Assembly (NCBI GenBank): GCA_949775045.1
Contig: OX459096.1
Coordinates: forward strand, 32,979,160-33,043,159
DNA: 64,000 bases
DNA from: Metridium senile
Taxonomy: Eukaryota > Cnidaria > Anthozoa > Actiniaria > Metridiidae
Reading direction: 5' to 3'
Positions 26,701-35,649 of this stretch are shown here, one piece after another. A model generated the notes under the pieces. The model saw nothing but the letters and a program-made list of their open reading frames with translations, was not told the DNA's origin and ran no database searches. Position 1 is the first letter of the stretch. Each line of letters begins with the position of its first letter. Made by a program: the position numbers and the translations under genes.

Positions 26701-29700
26701 TTTTTTTACTGTCAGTGTTAAAAAATTTAATTATAACTATAACCTATCAATGCTCAAAGTGCATGTTACAAGTAACATAACCTCTACTTGAAACCGCTAA
26801 ATGCCATCATAGTCAAGAGTCCTTGATTTTAAATCACAGAGCTTCAAAATGTTTGGTTTTAGAAAAATTGTGAGTTCTTATTCTATATTTTAACATTCAA
26901 ATGTGTTATTTAACTATCATGAGTCAGTGATAATTTGTTAAGTGACTGTGTTCTTACCACTGACAGCATTTCCATCAACATCATCAGGGACATCTTCCAA
27001 AAGGTCTTTCACAGAAATACACTCTTGCTTCTAAAAATGAATAAAAACATCAACATAAATAACAACTTTAACATAAAAGTACAAAATAAACAACTGAATA
27101 TGTAAATAATGGCCAATTATTTAACACTAAAGAGAAAGAATACTGAACAAGTTGTGTCTTATGTGTTAGGATATTCGAACCATGAACACTTGACCCTTTT
27201 CATGTAATTATTTTCTGAACCTTCTACTGCTTCAAAACCTATTAAAATGAAGCAGTGAGTTCAAATACACCAAGTGTTCGTAATAAATCTTATTTCTAAG
27301 TGTTCATGGTTCGAGTATCCTCACTTTAAAAGCCGGAGCATAAGCAAATCTAAGCCTTTACATGTAGCTATGGTTTTACATATTCTGTGAACTCAGACAT
27401 TTAAAAGGCTTGTTGTGAAAGGTTTTAGTCTTGCTGCTGTCAATTAACAAATCAATAAGTCTGTACCTTTTATGTCTTTATTGACAGCAGCAAAAACAAT
27501 TTACAAGTAGCCATTGGAATGTCTGTGTTGGCAGAAAATGTAAATCAAACTGAAATATATGTAAAACTGCAGAAAGATTTTGCTGTGACATTGCCCACGT
27601 TGTTAAAAAAGGCCATTAACAAGAGCAATATTTGCAATACAAAGTTGTGCTAATTACTGCAATGAAGATAAAACATTAAAATATTAAAGTGGCAATTATC
27701 GTGTTACAATCTCCGCAAATTTAAACACACTCAGAATTAAGTGCAATTTTGTAAAATCTGCTGTGTAAAAAATTTTGTAAAATCTGCCTTAGGGAGGGAA
27801 TTTTGCACTTTCTTACCTGGCAAGACCATATTCTTATTTTATGATCTCTACACAATGTAAATATACATATTTGCTGTCCTAGAGGATGGATTTGTAGATC
27901 AATAATTCCATCAGGCAGGGATGAATCTCCTCTTAGACTTGAAGGTACAAGACCAGACCAAAGTCTCTGCATCATACTGGATTGTTGAAGTTCAAATATC
28001 TCTGCTTCCTCTGGTAAAAGACAAACATGATGTCACTAGAAATAGCCACTGGCATTTATTTTTATAATATTAAAATTATATATAAGAGAAATGAATTGCT
28101 CATAATAAAGTTAGCAATAAGTTATTTAAAAAATAAAAATGACCATCTCCCTTCTCACAATAGGAGATACATGTATGTTCTTTAGTACAGTGGAACACTG
28201 TTAATCCGGCCACCACAGGGTGGCCGTATTAACAGAGTGGCCGTATTAAGCAGGTCAATTTTATAGAAAATGTATGGGCATGCATTTCGTTGGGACCTAA
28301 AAAACTGGCCGCAAAAACAGGGTGGCCGTATTAGCGGGTGGCTGTAAGGCGTGGTTTCACTGTAGTTCAATCTTAATTGTTAGTCAAGTTTGAGTTATTG
28401 TTCAAAGTTAGTGACTCTTTTGCAATCTAACTTCCTTCTCTCATGTGCAGACATGCCCTCCAATCCTGTTGTGTACAATATTCTCACTCAGTCTATATTA
28501 TATGTGTGTGTGTGCTGTCATAATTACCATATACTCCATTGGGTGGAAGCTTCACTAGAAGTATACTGCCAACTTCTGTTGTTAAAGCAAAGAGAGTTTG
28601 CCCATCCTGGCACAACCAAGCAGATGAGGCTACACAACATTGTGAAAATGTTGCAAAATTCCATGGCTCTCGAAGGTCAGTTATTGCGGTGGTATTGAAA
28701 ACGGAGGAAACATTTTGATCATAAGATGACATCCCAAAAACCTGCAGAATTTCAATGTATACCACATGATTAGTCTCTACTCTTTGACTAATGCTGGGAG
28801 AAATAACAAACTTTAAAATTTGCCTAATTCTTACAGTCCTTGTGTCTTATCTGTGTTAGGGTTGTGAAATTACTTACACATGACAATTGTAAAGCTCATT
28901 CAGACGTATATACAAGCACCACATTACATTACATTTTTTAACAAAACCAAACGCTCTATGAGCGTGAAGTCGGGCTAGTCATAAAATCAACATAGGAGGT
29001 TAAACAATTCTACTTTGGGCTTCCGGTGTTCGTTCCCAAAGCATCATGGGTGACTATACGCGACATGACAGATAGATAGATAGATATATACATAGATTGA
29101 CTAAAAGGTAAACCTATAGTCGGGCCCTCTAGCCCAACTAAAAAGACTTTAATGTCCTGAAACATGGTAAAGTAATTAATATAAGTAAGTGATTTAAGCA
29201 AATAATAGACCTAATCGGCTAACGCGTTGCTATGTACGTTTCCACTCAATTCAAAACCACTGGGAATAAAAACTTTTGTTCCAAACATTTTCCATGTGAT
29301 ATCAAAATGCATAAGACAAAGAATCTTATTCCCAAAAGATTTGAAATGGGTGGAAACATACATAGCAACGTGTTAGCCAAATTGGTCTATGGACAAAAAT
29401 TAAATGTTAATAAGAACCAATCCCAGCCACCACCCCAGTGAGATTTTTAAATCCAAATCAGCTTAATCTTTGTCAAACTATTCTACTCACATGTCCATGT
29501 AGTTTGTTTGGATGTGTGAATACAATCCTATGGACGCTATTTGTTGTAGCTACAAGTATACAAACACTGGTGGGTGTCTCAAAGATGGATAGTCCAGGCA
29601 CTAAAATACCATCCAAAAACCTTATCTTCAAAGAATTTCCAGATAGATTTACATCAAGGGATTCTTCAGTAAGCTCCAATATATTTTCCCTTATTCTCCT

Positions 29701-29922
29701 AAGAAGTGAAAAAACTGTTAATAAATAATGATAATGCATACTGTTATTCTTGTAAGACTTTCCTATCTTTCATATAAATCTAGAACATTTGTTTGAATAA
29801 TACAGTTTCATGTTATCTAGCACCACATACTGTTATTCTTGTAAGACTTTCCTATCTTTCATATAAATCTAGAACATTTGTTTGAATAACACAGTTTCGT
29901 GTTATCTAGCACCACATACTGT

Positions 29923-30008
<86 letters not shown>

Positions 30009-30018
30009 TAATAATAAT

Positions 30019-30055
<37 letters not shown>

Positions 30056-32930
30056 TATATTTTATTGAGCGCTAATTCACCATGGTTCAACTGCGCTTTA
30101 CAAATGTATTATATTAAAGTTTTGGAAACATTAACTTAATTTTTATTGTATTATGTTTAATTGGACTATATAAAAATGATAAGAGTAATGTATTTATATA
30201 AAACTATATAAAAATTTAAAGATAATGTAGAATATTTTGGTTTTAGAATGAAACGACTAATAAAATGCTTGCTTAAAAAGCCAGGTTTTAACCTCACGTT
30301 TGAACTGTAAGAGTTAAATATTGGAAGATCTTATGTTCTGTGGGAGACTGTTCCATAGTTCAGGGGCTGCAGTGGAGAAGGCTCTTTTGCCATAGTGATT
30401 AAGGTTGTAATTAGGTTTTGTTAAAAGATTTTGAGACTTTGATCTTTAAGGAACGTGATGGCACATAAGGTTGCACCAAGTCAAATAGATAAGATGGGGT
30501 CTGATTATGTAAAACTTTAAAAGTAAGTAGTAGAATCTTGAAAACAATACGCTGTTCTACAGGTAGCCAGTATAAATCGTATAAGATGGGAGTGATGTGT
30601 TGTTGTTTCCTTGAGAAGGTAACAAGCCTAGCAGCTGCGTTTTGAACATGTTGCAATTTTTTCAGAGAAACGTTAGGGAGACCATATAATAAAGAATTGC
30701 AGAAGTCAAGCTTCGAGGAAATAAGGGCATGGACAAGAGTTTCACATGCATTTCGACTCAAATACTTTCTAATTTTCCAAATATTATGAATATGAAAAAA
30801 GCAGGTTTTACATACAGAAAGTATTTGCTTTTCCAATGACAATGTTTCATCAAAGATGACACCGATGTTACGAGCAGATGTTGATAGAGCAATAGATGAG
30901 TCAGAAATTTCAAGAGATTCAATCGGTGGTCTAGGACGACGAGGGTTGGTTAAAACAAGAATTTCAGTTTTGTCGTTATTAAGTTTCAACTTGTTAGAAG
31001 TCATCCATCTATCAATTTCTGATACACAGGTCTCAATTTGTTGTTTTGCTCTAGCCAACTCAATTGAGGAAGTTGTAGAAAATGTGAAATAAAGCTGCGT
31101 GTCATCAGCATACAAATGAAAGTTGATGTTGAACTTCCGCATTATATCCCCAATTGGTGCAGTGTATAAAAGAAATAAAATGGGTCCCAGAATAGTGCCT
31201 TGGGGTACACCGCATTCTAGAAGTTGAGAAGAAGATGAAGCACCGTTAACTTTCACTCGAAAGCATCTATCACTGAGGTAGGATTTAAACCATTGAAGAG
31301 CTTTTCCATTTATGCCGTATCTAGTCGAAAGCCTCTCAAGAAGAATGTTATGATCTACCGTATCGAAAGCAGCTGAAAGATCAAGTAATACTAAGATAAC
31401 TGCAGATTGTTTGTCAATAGCTTGAAGAATGTCATTGTGAACTCTCAATAGTGCTGATTCTTGTAAGACTTTCCTATCTTTCATATAAATCTAGAACATT
31501 TTCTGAATACAGTTTCATGTTATCTAGGGACTGTTCGTTTATTACATCATAGAGGGTAAATTTTTCAAGAAACGTTTTTTAGGGGGGGTAAAATTTGATA
31601 TTAGAGTACTAAAAAGAGGGGGTAAAATTTAAAATTTAACAAATATCTACACTAAACATAAGCCAAATTAATTATGCAGTCAAGTCGAAGCAAAATGTCC
31701 TTTGAATCTAGTCTCTGTAATGAACTACGAACATATTTACCTTTTAAAGATTTAGGACGAACCTCTGACCTCTTTTCTTGCATATTTAAGGTAATTTTTT
31801 ATTTTCTATTTTGGTTTTCAAATCCTTTGAATCGGCCATCTTGTAAAAAATGTAACCTGGTAATTTTTTATTACAGGAAACTGGTACCTAGTATTTTTGT
31901 GGAGGGGGTGGGTTTAAAAATTCAAATGTTATGTTTTAGAAGGGGGTAAAAATCATACAAAAGCTTTTGAGAGGGGGGTAATTTTTAAAAATATTGACAT
32001 TAAACGAAAACCACCAGCCCCCCCCTGCAATGAAATAAACAAACAGTCCCCTAGCACCGCAGTACAATTTGACAAAAGAAGGGACAGGGATAATATTGAT
32101 TCAGGGTAAATTTAAATGTGTTTTTTTTTTTTGTTAAGCAGTAGTATTTTCCAGTACCTGGCTTGGAATTTGTGAATATTTTTACAACGAAATGAGGCTT
32201 AACCTGTGCAAATGGGTACAAAAAACTAGTACAGCGGTGCTAGATAACATGAAACTGGTCTATGATACTTTTTACTGATAAAGATGTCTGATATGACATC
32301 AGAACATTAGCTTTTAACAACAACTGTCTCACAACACACAGTTTCTATCAAAGTTATCGTATAAATTCTCCTAAAAACTGAACAAATAATGACACAACCC
32401 AACAAATTTTATGAAGTCTAAAATACTGTACTTACGACACCTCATATCAAACATACAGCAAACAAACCTAATTGCCAAGTGAGCAATAAAATTCACATAG
32501 TATACATATCGTTATTATAATAATATGAAAATATTGACAAATAATACTCATTAATGATAATATATAAAACGATACTGTAATGATATAAATGAACAGCGAA
32601 TCAACAATTAACTAAATGCAATGACTAACTTTATTAAGGGCTATTTACTACTAACTAAGTTCAAGTTTTGCATAAACACATTTAACCCTGTAAACTGGAG
32701 CTATTTAAGTCTTACTGTCAAACATACCAGTAAATAAAACGGTTTCCTGAGACCGAAGAACTTTGAGAGCTCCCAGCATATCCATATCCTCCGCCAATGT
32801 GAAACTTGAACGTTTCGTCATCTCTTATTTGAGTCGCAGGTTGTGTTCCCACGCTAAAATCAATAAGACGGGACCTTTGGTTCGTTGAAAACACTGTTAA
32901 TTCTCGCACACATCTCGAACTGGCAGCCAT
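352..32930 (-). CDS. NUP160: Nuclear pore complex protein Nup160 (3' end outside window)
   Basis: Scaffold subunit of the Nup107-160 (Y) complex of the nuclear pore: N-terminal beta-propeller followed by an alpha-helical solenoid. I read 26 exons with matching phases: 32728-32930, 29491-29698, 28528-28741, 27817-28010, 26958-27030, 25919-26007, 24961-25035, 24526-24623, 20791-20881, 20405-20473, 18484-18570, 11261-11365, 10609-10674, 10281-10380, 10084-10145, 9272-9375, 8440-8531, 6371-6522, 5563-5696, 5282-5349, about 4050-4221, 3047-3181, 2112-2194, 1565-1660, 792-886, 352-448. Diagnostic matches to vertebrate Nup160 include [38 protein letters not shown] and [10 protein letters not shown]. 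The start at 32930 (MAASS) is preferred over an in-frame upstream ATG at 32981 because it aligns with the family N-terminus. The 3' end of exon 21 is uncertain and 15-20 expected residues before exon 22 are not placed. The last quarter of the protein lies beyond position 1. Confidence 0.93.
2255..2530. repeat. (ATA)n tract with LINE-3'-like flank
   Basis: A long ATA/AAT microsatellite (2366-2451) is followed by TTTATATAGTGCATT and AAAGTGCTTTACATG. This resembles the 3' end of the LINE at 30.06 kb (GCGCTTTACAAATG), so it may be a LINE tail remnant. Confidence 0.55.
3310..3540 (+). mobile_element. tRNA-derived SINE, copy 1
   Basis: It shares with copies at 6.57 and 35.65 kb a tRNA-like head (GTGGTGAGAGCAATGGCC, A-box region) and a body with CTCATGCCACAAGGGTTTTTC, GGTTATCTGGTTTTCCTCCC and AAAATCAACATGTGAG. 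The head is diverged. A GAT-rich microsatellite follows. Confidence 0.7.
3545..3840. repeat. GAT/GACAAT-rich microsatellite
   Basis: Imperfect ATGATGATGACAATGAAAAT units, with a partial direct duplication of GATGATGATGACAATGAAAA. Open frames here are composed of the repeat and are not genes. Confidence 0.8.
4223..4975. repeat. ~155-bp tandem repeat, three copies
   Basis: Units begin near 4223, 4378 and 4539 with TGAAAATGAGAAATAGTAAT (third: TGATAATGAG). They share GTCTTTGAGGTCAACAACTG and ATGGTATGGCAGCAGTC. The third is interrupted by the MITE at 4614-4895 and resumes to about 4975. The first unit overlaps the acceptor of NUP160 exon 21. Confidence 0.8.
4614..4895. mobile_element. MITE with CAGGGTTCGTGCT ends (hAT-like), nested in a tandem repeat
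   Basis: The ends CAGGGTTCGTGCT and AGCACGAACCCTG are flanked by the 5-bp direct repeat AAATT (4609-4613 and 4896-4900). The interior has repeated CTAAGGAGTTTTCAAGG. CAGGG ends are hAT-like, but hAT normally makes 8-bp duplications. Confidence 0.65.
5040..5210 (+). repeat. Dispersed repeat with GATACAA palindromes, copy 1
   Basis: It contains CAGATACAATTGCAAGCCGA and a complementary GATTGTATAGCCGATACAAC, then TCATTAATTATTCATGAGTT. The same blocks occur in inverted orientation at 61345-61625. Confidence 0.55.
5760..6340. repeat. 101-bp tandem array inside a NUP160 intron
   Basis: About five and a half units at 101-bp spacing (5821, 5922, 6023, 6124, 6225) share AACTTACAACAGTAA, TTTGACTATTGTGATGAC and GCAACTACAATGCTAGTAAC. 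On the coding (minus) strand each unit carries a donor-like TGTAAGTT. The array fills the intron between the exons at 6371-6522 and 5563-5696. Confidence 0.9.
6570..6862 (+). mobile_element. tRNA-derived SINE, copy 2
   Basis: The head contains an A-box-like TGACCTAGCGTTAAGAGTGC and a B-box-like GAGTTTGATTCC, then the shared body (TCATATGCCAAAAGGGGTTT, GGTTATACGGTTTTCCTCCC, AAAATCAGCACATGAG). It lies inside a NUP160 intron, next to the exon at 6371-6522. Confidence 0.75.
6871..7040. mobile_element. Palindromic MITE, TTATAAGAGTAGATT ends
   Basis: Two arms of about 75 bp are inverted copies (TTATAAGAGTAGATTTAAGG at the left, its complement at the right) with a short spacer; the inner arms read GGGCACCGACATCATC. 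It would fold as one long hairpin. Confidence 0.75.
7099..8039. mobile_element. Non-autonomous TTAA-flanked element (Kolobok- or piggyBac-like target)
   Basis: The 18-bp ends GGTAGTACCGGATACTTG and their reverse complement are flanked on both sides by TTAA (7095-7098 and 8040-8043). The 941-bp interior is AT-rich and encodes no recognisable transposase. It lies in a NUP160 intron. Confidence 0.75.
8114..8395. mobile_element. MITE with TTACAGTG ends, copy 1
   Basis: The left end TTACAGTGCGACTCGCCGTA and the right end (reverse complement TTACAGTGTGACTCGCCGTA) remain similar for about 85 bp. The centre has three short direct repeats (ATATCGAGAGGCGGAG). The 43.2-kb element shares the outer TTACAGTGTGAC. 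Confidence 0.75.
9058..9150. repeat. (TTGA)n microsatellite
   Basis: Repeats of TTGATTGATTGAAATATTGA in the NUP160 intron upstream of the exon at 8440-8531. Confidence 0.85.
9430..10070. repeat. GAAT/GATG-rich higher-order tandem repeat
   Basis: Tetramer-based sequence (GAATGAATGACTGAATGACT, AAAGGTAGATTGATTGATAG) arranged in about four longer units of roughly 125-130 bp, ending just before the exon at 10084-10145. Confidence 0.8.
10960..11101. mobile_element. MITE with CTTATTGACTGAGT ends, copy 1
   Basis: The left arm CTTATTGACTGAGTTAGG with GGGCCGTACGG and AAAATATTTGGCTC is mirrored at the right. A second copy lies at 58387-58527. Confidence 0.75.
11491..12102 (+). CDS. Transposon-borne protein of unknown function, 203 aa
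   Basis: This open frame starts about 100 bp inside the left terminal repeat, at an ATG in the context AAGATGGCGGC. I do not recognise the family. The first ~130 residues are charged and helix-prone ([14 protein letters not shown]). The C-terminal part has a CTC pair and, about 45 residues on, a CLNC pair, which could bind zinc. The frame is open upstream of the ATG, but that part lies across the element boundary and is unlikely to be coding. The stop at the end overlaps a good splice donor (CATGT then GTGAGT), so the protein may continue in a further exon that I could not place. It converges with the larger gene of the same element, so it is probably an accessory or DNA-binding protein. Confidence 0.6.
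   Translation: MAARAYNKVCEAMDEFVGESPFWERKKATEIKGELLQLTRAVLKKHLIENEEKSTKYFLAQPARMLKRELTQWDKICCRRMTKSTSSRNPFKIHFSRNLPFEVFDVLKVLCESLPNIQKKETKCTCKFSFAFAEDVVELMEKAGLKSSESSPLLAKLFKNKEYTCLNCRQDRTFDIVYSYSRESVSVTCYYGLWNAFGIPQHV
13071..13349. mobile_element. MITE nested in the large transposon, TA target
   Basis: Arms of more than 100 bp start GAGTGCTTACACTATGTCC and are flanked by TA (13069-13070 and 13350-13351). The inner arms share TGACTATCACTCAACTGGAA. It was inserted after the host transposon. Confidence 0.85.
13885..14095. repeat. 19-bp minisatellite ACTACCTATCTACCTARCA
   Basis: About ten units alternate between CTAGCA and CTAACA. The array lies downstream of the minus-strand gene of the large transposon. 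Confidence 0.9.
14325..17302 (-). CDS. Transposase-like protein, two exons, ~806 aa
   Basis: Exon 1 is 17165-17302 (46 codons) and exon 2 is 16607 down to the stop at 14325. Splicing AAAAG/GTAGAA to AAATAG/ATTGAT keeps the frame and makes a continuous basic coiled coil (MGRKKK, then RRLQQK joined to [11 protein letters not shown]). Within exon 2, counted from its internal Met at 16514, residues 236-244 read GADGAPFGK, with an Asp that could be a catalytic acid. Residues 427-440 contain [10 protein letters not shown], 619-626 contain MQGREAKH, and 680-701 form a Cys cluster ([10 protein letters not shown], then CFLCC), probably a zinc finger. I have a general impression of similar multicopy proteins in invertebrate genomes but cannot name the superfamily. 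Its place in an element with terminal repeats makes a transposase role likely. A donor-like GGCAAG/GTAGAT near the 3' end leaves room for another exon. Confidence 0.65.
18105..18395. repeat. 15-bp minisatellite TGTATGTTTGTTTGT
   Basis: A near-perfect array in the pre-insertion part of the NUP160 intron. Because the unit is a multiple of three and lacks stops, all three plus-strand frames stay open and encode Val/Cys/Phe-rich repeats. These are not genes. Confidence 0.9.
18885..18995. mobile_element. Small palindromic element, GATATCGTAAATTATCAAGAC arms
   Basis: The left arm ATGATATCGTAAATTATC at 18881 is mirrored near 18985 (GATAATTTACGATATCAT), with an inner GCCTCAGCCAGGAGGCTTC hairpin. Confidence 0.65.
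19320..20045. mobile_element. ~725-bp inverted-repeat element, GAACCRTGGCC ends
   Basis: The left end GAACCATGGCCAGCTAGAC and the right end (reverse complement GGAACCGTGGCCACCTAGAC) both run into TTTTTGACAACTTTGATGGC. It encodes no recognisable protein. It lies 24 bp from the next MITE. Confidence 0.7.
20070..20304. mobile_element. Palindromic MITE with 4-bp duplication (CTTT), copy 1
   Basis: The ends AACAGGTTCCCATTTAAATC are mirrored and flanked by CTTT (20066-20069, 20305-20308). The inner arms are TGTGTGCTAAACACACAG and GATCAACCAATC. The right arm contains four tandem 20-bp units (GTACAGATTTAAATGGGAAA), absent from copy 2. Confidence 0.85.
20674..20706. repeat. (TTG)n microsatellite
   Basis: A perfect GTTGTTGTT run next to the NUP160 exon at 20791-20881. 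Confidence 0.9.
21077..21250. mobile_element. Palindromic MITE with 4-bp duplication (AAAT), copy 2
   Basis: Same family as 20070-20304, flanked by AAAT (21073-21076 and 21251-21254). The different 4-bp flanks confirm independent insertions and define the element ends. Confidence 0.87.
21993..23633. mobile_element. ~1.64-kb element filled with TCACGGACGTTAC motifs
   Basis: The ends ATATGGGCAATTCC (21993) and, reversed, ATATGGGCAGTTCC (ending 23633) suggest a terminal-repeat element. Inside, TGTCACGGACGTTACAT or its complement occurs about ten times (near 22008, 22192, 22381, 22402, 22560, 22751, 22772, 23090, 23252, 23266). A ~369-bp segment is tandemly duplicated (22140-22500 and 22509-22869). 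No protein is encoded. Confidence 0.65.
23840..23939. repeat. Perfect 49-bp inverted repeat with a 2-nt spacer
   Basis: Arms 23840-23888 and 23891-23939 are exact complements (outer TTACTTATCTGGTTTCAGCC, inner TTTGGTTTCTGATT), separated by GT. It would extrude as a cruciform or transcribe as a 49-bp hairpin. Confidence 0.92.
26470..26760. repeat. Dispersed 'GTTTGATATAAACGATAGG' repeat, copy 1
   Basis: It carries GTTTGATATAAACGATAGG, GTAAAAAATGTTGACTTAAC and TTACTGACATTTTGAG, then a C-run and an inverted continuation (CTAAAGCTTGAAACGTAAGT). Relatives lie near 33.5, 35.1, 42.6 and 52.9 kb. Confidence 0.6.
27171..27322. mobile_element. MITE with GGATAYTCGAACCATGAACA ends
   Basis: The left GGATATTCGAACCATGAACA and right (reverse complement GAGGATACTCGAACCATGAA) ends are inverted, ~150 bp in all. 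It lies in a NUP160 intron. Confidence 0.75.
28188..28362. mobile_element. pogo/Tigger-like MITE with CAGTGGAAC ends, copy 1
   Basis: TA flanks (28186-28187 and 28363-28364) and CAGTGGAAC...GGTTTCACTG ends with internal GGTGGCCGTATTA repeats. This matches the CAGTGGAACCTC-type termini of animal pogo-like elements. Confidence 0.75.
29205..29390. mobile_element. MITE with ATAGACC ends, copy 1
   Basis: The ends ATAGACCTAATCGGCTAACG and (reversed) ATAGACCAATTTGGCTAACA continue into CGTTGCTATGTACGTTTCCA on both sides. A relative lies at 60398-60600. Confidence 0.78.
29740..29925 (+). repeat. 89-bp tandem duplication, third copy split by a LINE
   Basis: Two nearly identical 89-bp units (29740-29828 and 29829-29917) begin ACTGTTATTCTTGTAAGAC. 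A third starts at 29918 (ACTGTTAT), is cut by the retrotransposon, and resumes at 31457 with TCTTGTAAGACTTTCC. Confidence 0.8.
29926..31456 (-). mobile_element. 5'-truncated non-LTR retrotransposon with reverse transcriptase
   Basis: An open frame at 30411-31484 encodes most of a reverse transcriptase: [16 protein letters not shown] (palm motif A), [17 protein letters not shown], and YADDTQLY with the catalytic Asp pair, then the thumb and the WLPVEQRI stretch typical of CR1/L2/jockey-like LINEs. A conserved C-terminal block ([14 protein letters not shown]) continues downstream near 30370 in another frame and is broken by stops. The endonuclease and ORF1 are missing, so the copy is 5' truncated and dead. 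Its 3' end is a long (TAA)n tract (29926-30055). It lies in the first NUP160 intron in the gene's orientation, and splits the third copy of an 89-bp tandem repeat. Confidence 0.85.
31510..32258. mobile_element. Inverted-repeat element interrupted by the Harbinger-like MITE
   Basis: CAGTTTCATGTTATCTAG at 31511, continued as CTAGCACCGCAGTAC after the MITE at 32051, is mirrored by its reverse complement ending near 32258 (GTACAGCGGTGCTAG, then ATAACATGAAACTG). Part of this sequence also occurs in the 89-bp tandem units at 29740-29917. Confidence 0.55.
31527..32050. mobile_element. Harbinger/Tourist-like MITE, CTA target duplication
   Basis: The ends are GGGACTGTTCGTTTATT at 31527 and, in reverse complement, GGGACTGTTTGTTTATT ending at 32050. 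Both are flanked by CTA (31524-31526 and 32051-32053). GGG..TGTT ends with a 3-bp duplication fit PIF/Harbinger. The 524-bp interior has G-rich runs and no protein. It interrupts an older inverted-repeat element (next entry). Confidence 0.75.
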
Positions 32931-33479
32931 CTTTTCCCGCTCGCCATGTGCTGGGCCGAGTCTCTCTCTCTCAATCAACACAGGCAGCCCGCAAAGTCAT
33001 CGAAAATCTCTTGAAAATGGTCAAAATGCAATTACCATTTTTTTAATTTTTGTGAATAAAAAAGATATCCGATAACAGGTATTCTAAATAACAAAATTTA
33101 CAGTTTAAAGAATTTATCATGACTTACGGCTTATAAAACTTACTATATATATCAAAGAAAAAAATTTATAATAGATCAACTCTATATATCACTAAATTTT
33201 TAATTTGAACAGTTGTTTTCAAGAATAAAGTTATGTTATTAAAGCATAGTTAATACTAACTATGATTAAAGTTAAACAATATTTGAATGTTTTAAGTCTT
33301 TATAAGTAACCGGCTATAGGGGGCTTGATGGTATTTAATCGGTTGAAGTAAAATGCTAAAAATAGATTGAAGTGGTCATTCAATGTGGCGAAAAGGCGGA
33401 CAATCTCCGCCCCTTGCATTAGCATAAACAGGAAGACTCTACGACAGACATACACGAATATCTTTGATAACTAGTAAAA

Positions 33480-33565
33480 AATATGATAGGTAATGTAACA
33501 CCGTAAAAAATATTGACTTAACTTTACTGCGAACTTTAGCCCTTCGTCGGAGTAATTAAAGTATT
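33480..33565 (+). repeat. Dispersed repeat family, copy 2
   Basis: GATAGGTAATGTAACACCG, AAAATATTGACTTAACTTTA and TTTAGCCCTTCGTCGGAGTA, in common with the copies at 35.1 and 42.6 kb. Confidence 0.65.
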
Positions 33566-35069
33566 GAAAATGGATCGGAAAGTCTTTCTGAGTGACTTCT
33601 GAAAATGTTATATGATTCAATTTGATATTTAAAACCTGGTACATATTTTATTCATGATATTTGTCTTTTTTAATTTGGTGTTTTTTTGGTATTTATGTGC
33701 TGGTTCTGTTATTCGGTGATTGATGGCGTGTTGATGATAGTAATTTCAACAATAGACTAATTGTTTCAAAGAGTTGTGAGTTATGACGTCGTAAATGAAT
33801 GAATTTTGAGTACTACTTAGAATCCTTACATAAAATAAACCAGAAGCCTTTGAAGCTCATCTTAAGCCTTTGAAGTTTCGCCTGCCATGTTTTTACCCTT
33901 CACTGGAGCACAAACATTGTCGCTCTATATATTTTTTTTTACCAAAAACTTCTGAAGAAGGTGAAAGCCAGCAGAACTAGGCTAGTAGTACTGACAAGCG
34001 CCCAAAACATTAACCTGAATGTCGAAAAAAAAGCTTTAAAACAATTTTTCTCTAAAAACTCGTATAAAAATATATCAAGCAAGGTCTCAAAAAGATATCC
34101 TGTAACGATATCCTGTGAAATACCAATAACGTATCACCAGTGGTGTAATTTGTAAAAATTGATAAGTAATTTTCTGACATTGATATTTACACTGTAATTG
34201 CCTTATTTTAATCATAAAAGTAGAATTTACCGTCAAAAGTCAAAACGCCGAATTTTTAACCATCAACCGTCAAAAAGGCGAATTATTTAACGGTCAGCTA
34301 CCGGTCAAAGTTATCCCTCCCTATAGGAGACCAAACAGACAAATTAAACATCGATTTTATTTTTAACTGACATTTACGGCAACATACTATTCCGTGTACG
34401 TTTGTTAACAACTCTGCTATACATTATATACTACAGTGCGAAGCAAAAAACTCAACAAAAAAACTCAGTGATATTTCAGAAATCGTGTATTGTTAATTGA
34501 GTAACCAAAAAACAACTCTCTATTAAACTGCAAGACGTTTGACTGATTTGTAGACTGATATATAAACTTCGTTTAGTTAGCTAGAGAGTCGTTTCACATT
34601 GCTCAACGAACAATGAACGGTCAATGGAATATTTCTCGGTGTCCACGGTTTTTTTCGAAGCGCGCTGTAAGTGTATAACGTGACATGACATGAGTATCAC
34701 CCTATCCACCTGACTCGGTGAAAGTGTGGCCAGCCATGGGTCTCGCCAAATTGGAATCCGTTTAATGTATGAGCCAATCAACAGGTTAGTAATCCAATCA
34801 ATCAATAATAGTTGCCTTTACAAAGTGTGCCATAAGATCTTGTAACAGAGAGAATTATGCTCTAATGATTTCAAAAACAAGAATCGGTGAAGTTGATCTG
34901 AAGCCTGATATGATGGAAACCGGTACAATAACTTTTACTTGTCAATTCTAATTAACCAATCTTTTATAGAAAATTCTAAAAGTGGACTTCACAAAGCCAT
35001 TGAGAGAGTTATTTTGAGTTAACAACAACATGTTGATAATAATTATACGAAAGTTTAACTGTCTGTTGT

Positions 35070-35220
35070 TAATGATGGAAACTAGTGAGTAAACTCTGCG
35101 TCGGTGTTTGATATGACAAATTAAACGATAGGTAATATAATGAAATTTGAAACACCGTAAAAATATGTTAACTTAACTTTACTGACGTTTCGAGCTTTAG
35201 CACATCGTCGGAGTAAAACA
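35070..35220 (+). repeat. Dispersed repeat family, copy 3
   Basis: GGAAACTAGTGAGTAAACTC, GATAGGTAATATAATGAAAT, CTGACGTTTCGAGCTTTAGC and ACATCGTCGGAGTAAA: the fullest copy. Confidence 0.7.
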
Positions 35221-35649
35221 AAAAAGGGCCCGAATGATGTTTACGATTGAAATGATTGCAAGCTAGTGTTCACTTCAGTTGTGTATTTTCAAAATGGATG
35301 TTTGACTAACTGATATAGTAGGTGTTGGAATTCTAAAGAAAGGAGAGCAACGGGTCAAGGAAAAGGAAGATACATGGCTCAGAAGATCCCAGTTAATGCA
35401 CATAGACTGTGGAATGGGAAAAATCACTGTAAGAATAGGGAGGAGGAAAAAATATTTTAAGACATTGGGGGATGAGAGAAAATAGGGATAAGGGACATTT
35501 GAATGCGTGTGTGCTGCGCCTCTTTCTCCTCGATCGACGCTAAATGATTTTCCTGGATCAAGTCTATGACCTTTCGAATTGAATGAGTCTCGACCTTTTG
35601 TATTTGATGAAATAAATAAATAGATCACTTTTAACGTCGACTAAGTGAG

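Noticed and set aside
29882..30139. Poly-Ile open frame
   Set aside because: It is the (TAA)n tail of the LINE read in the ATA frame.
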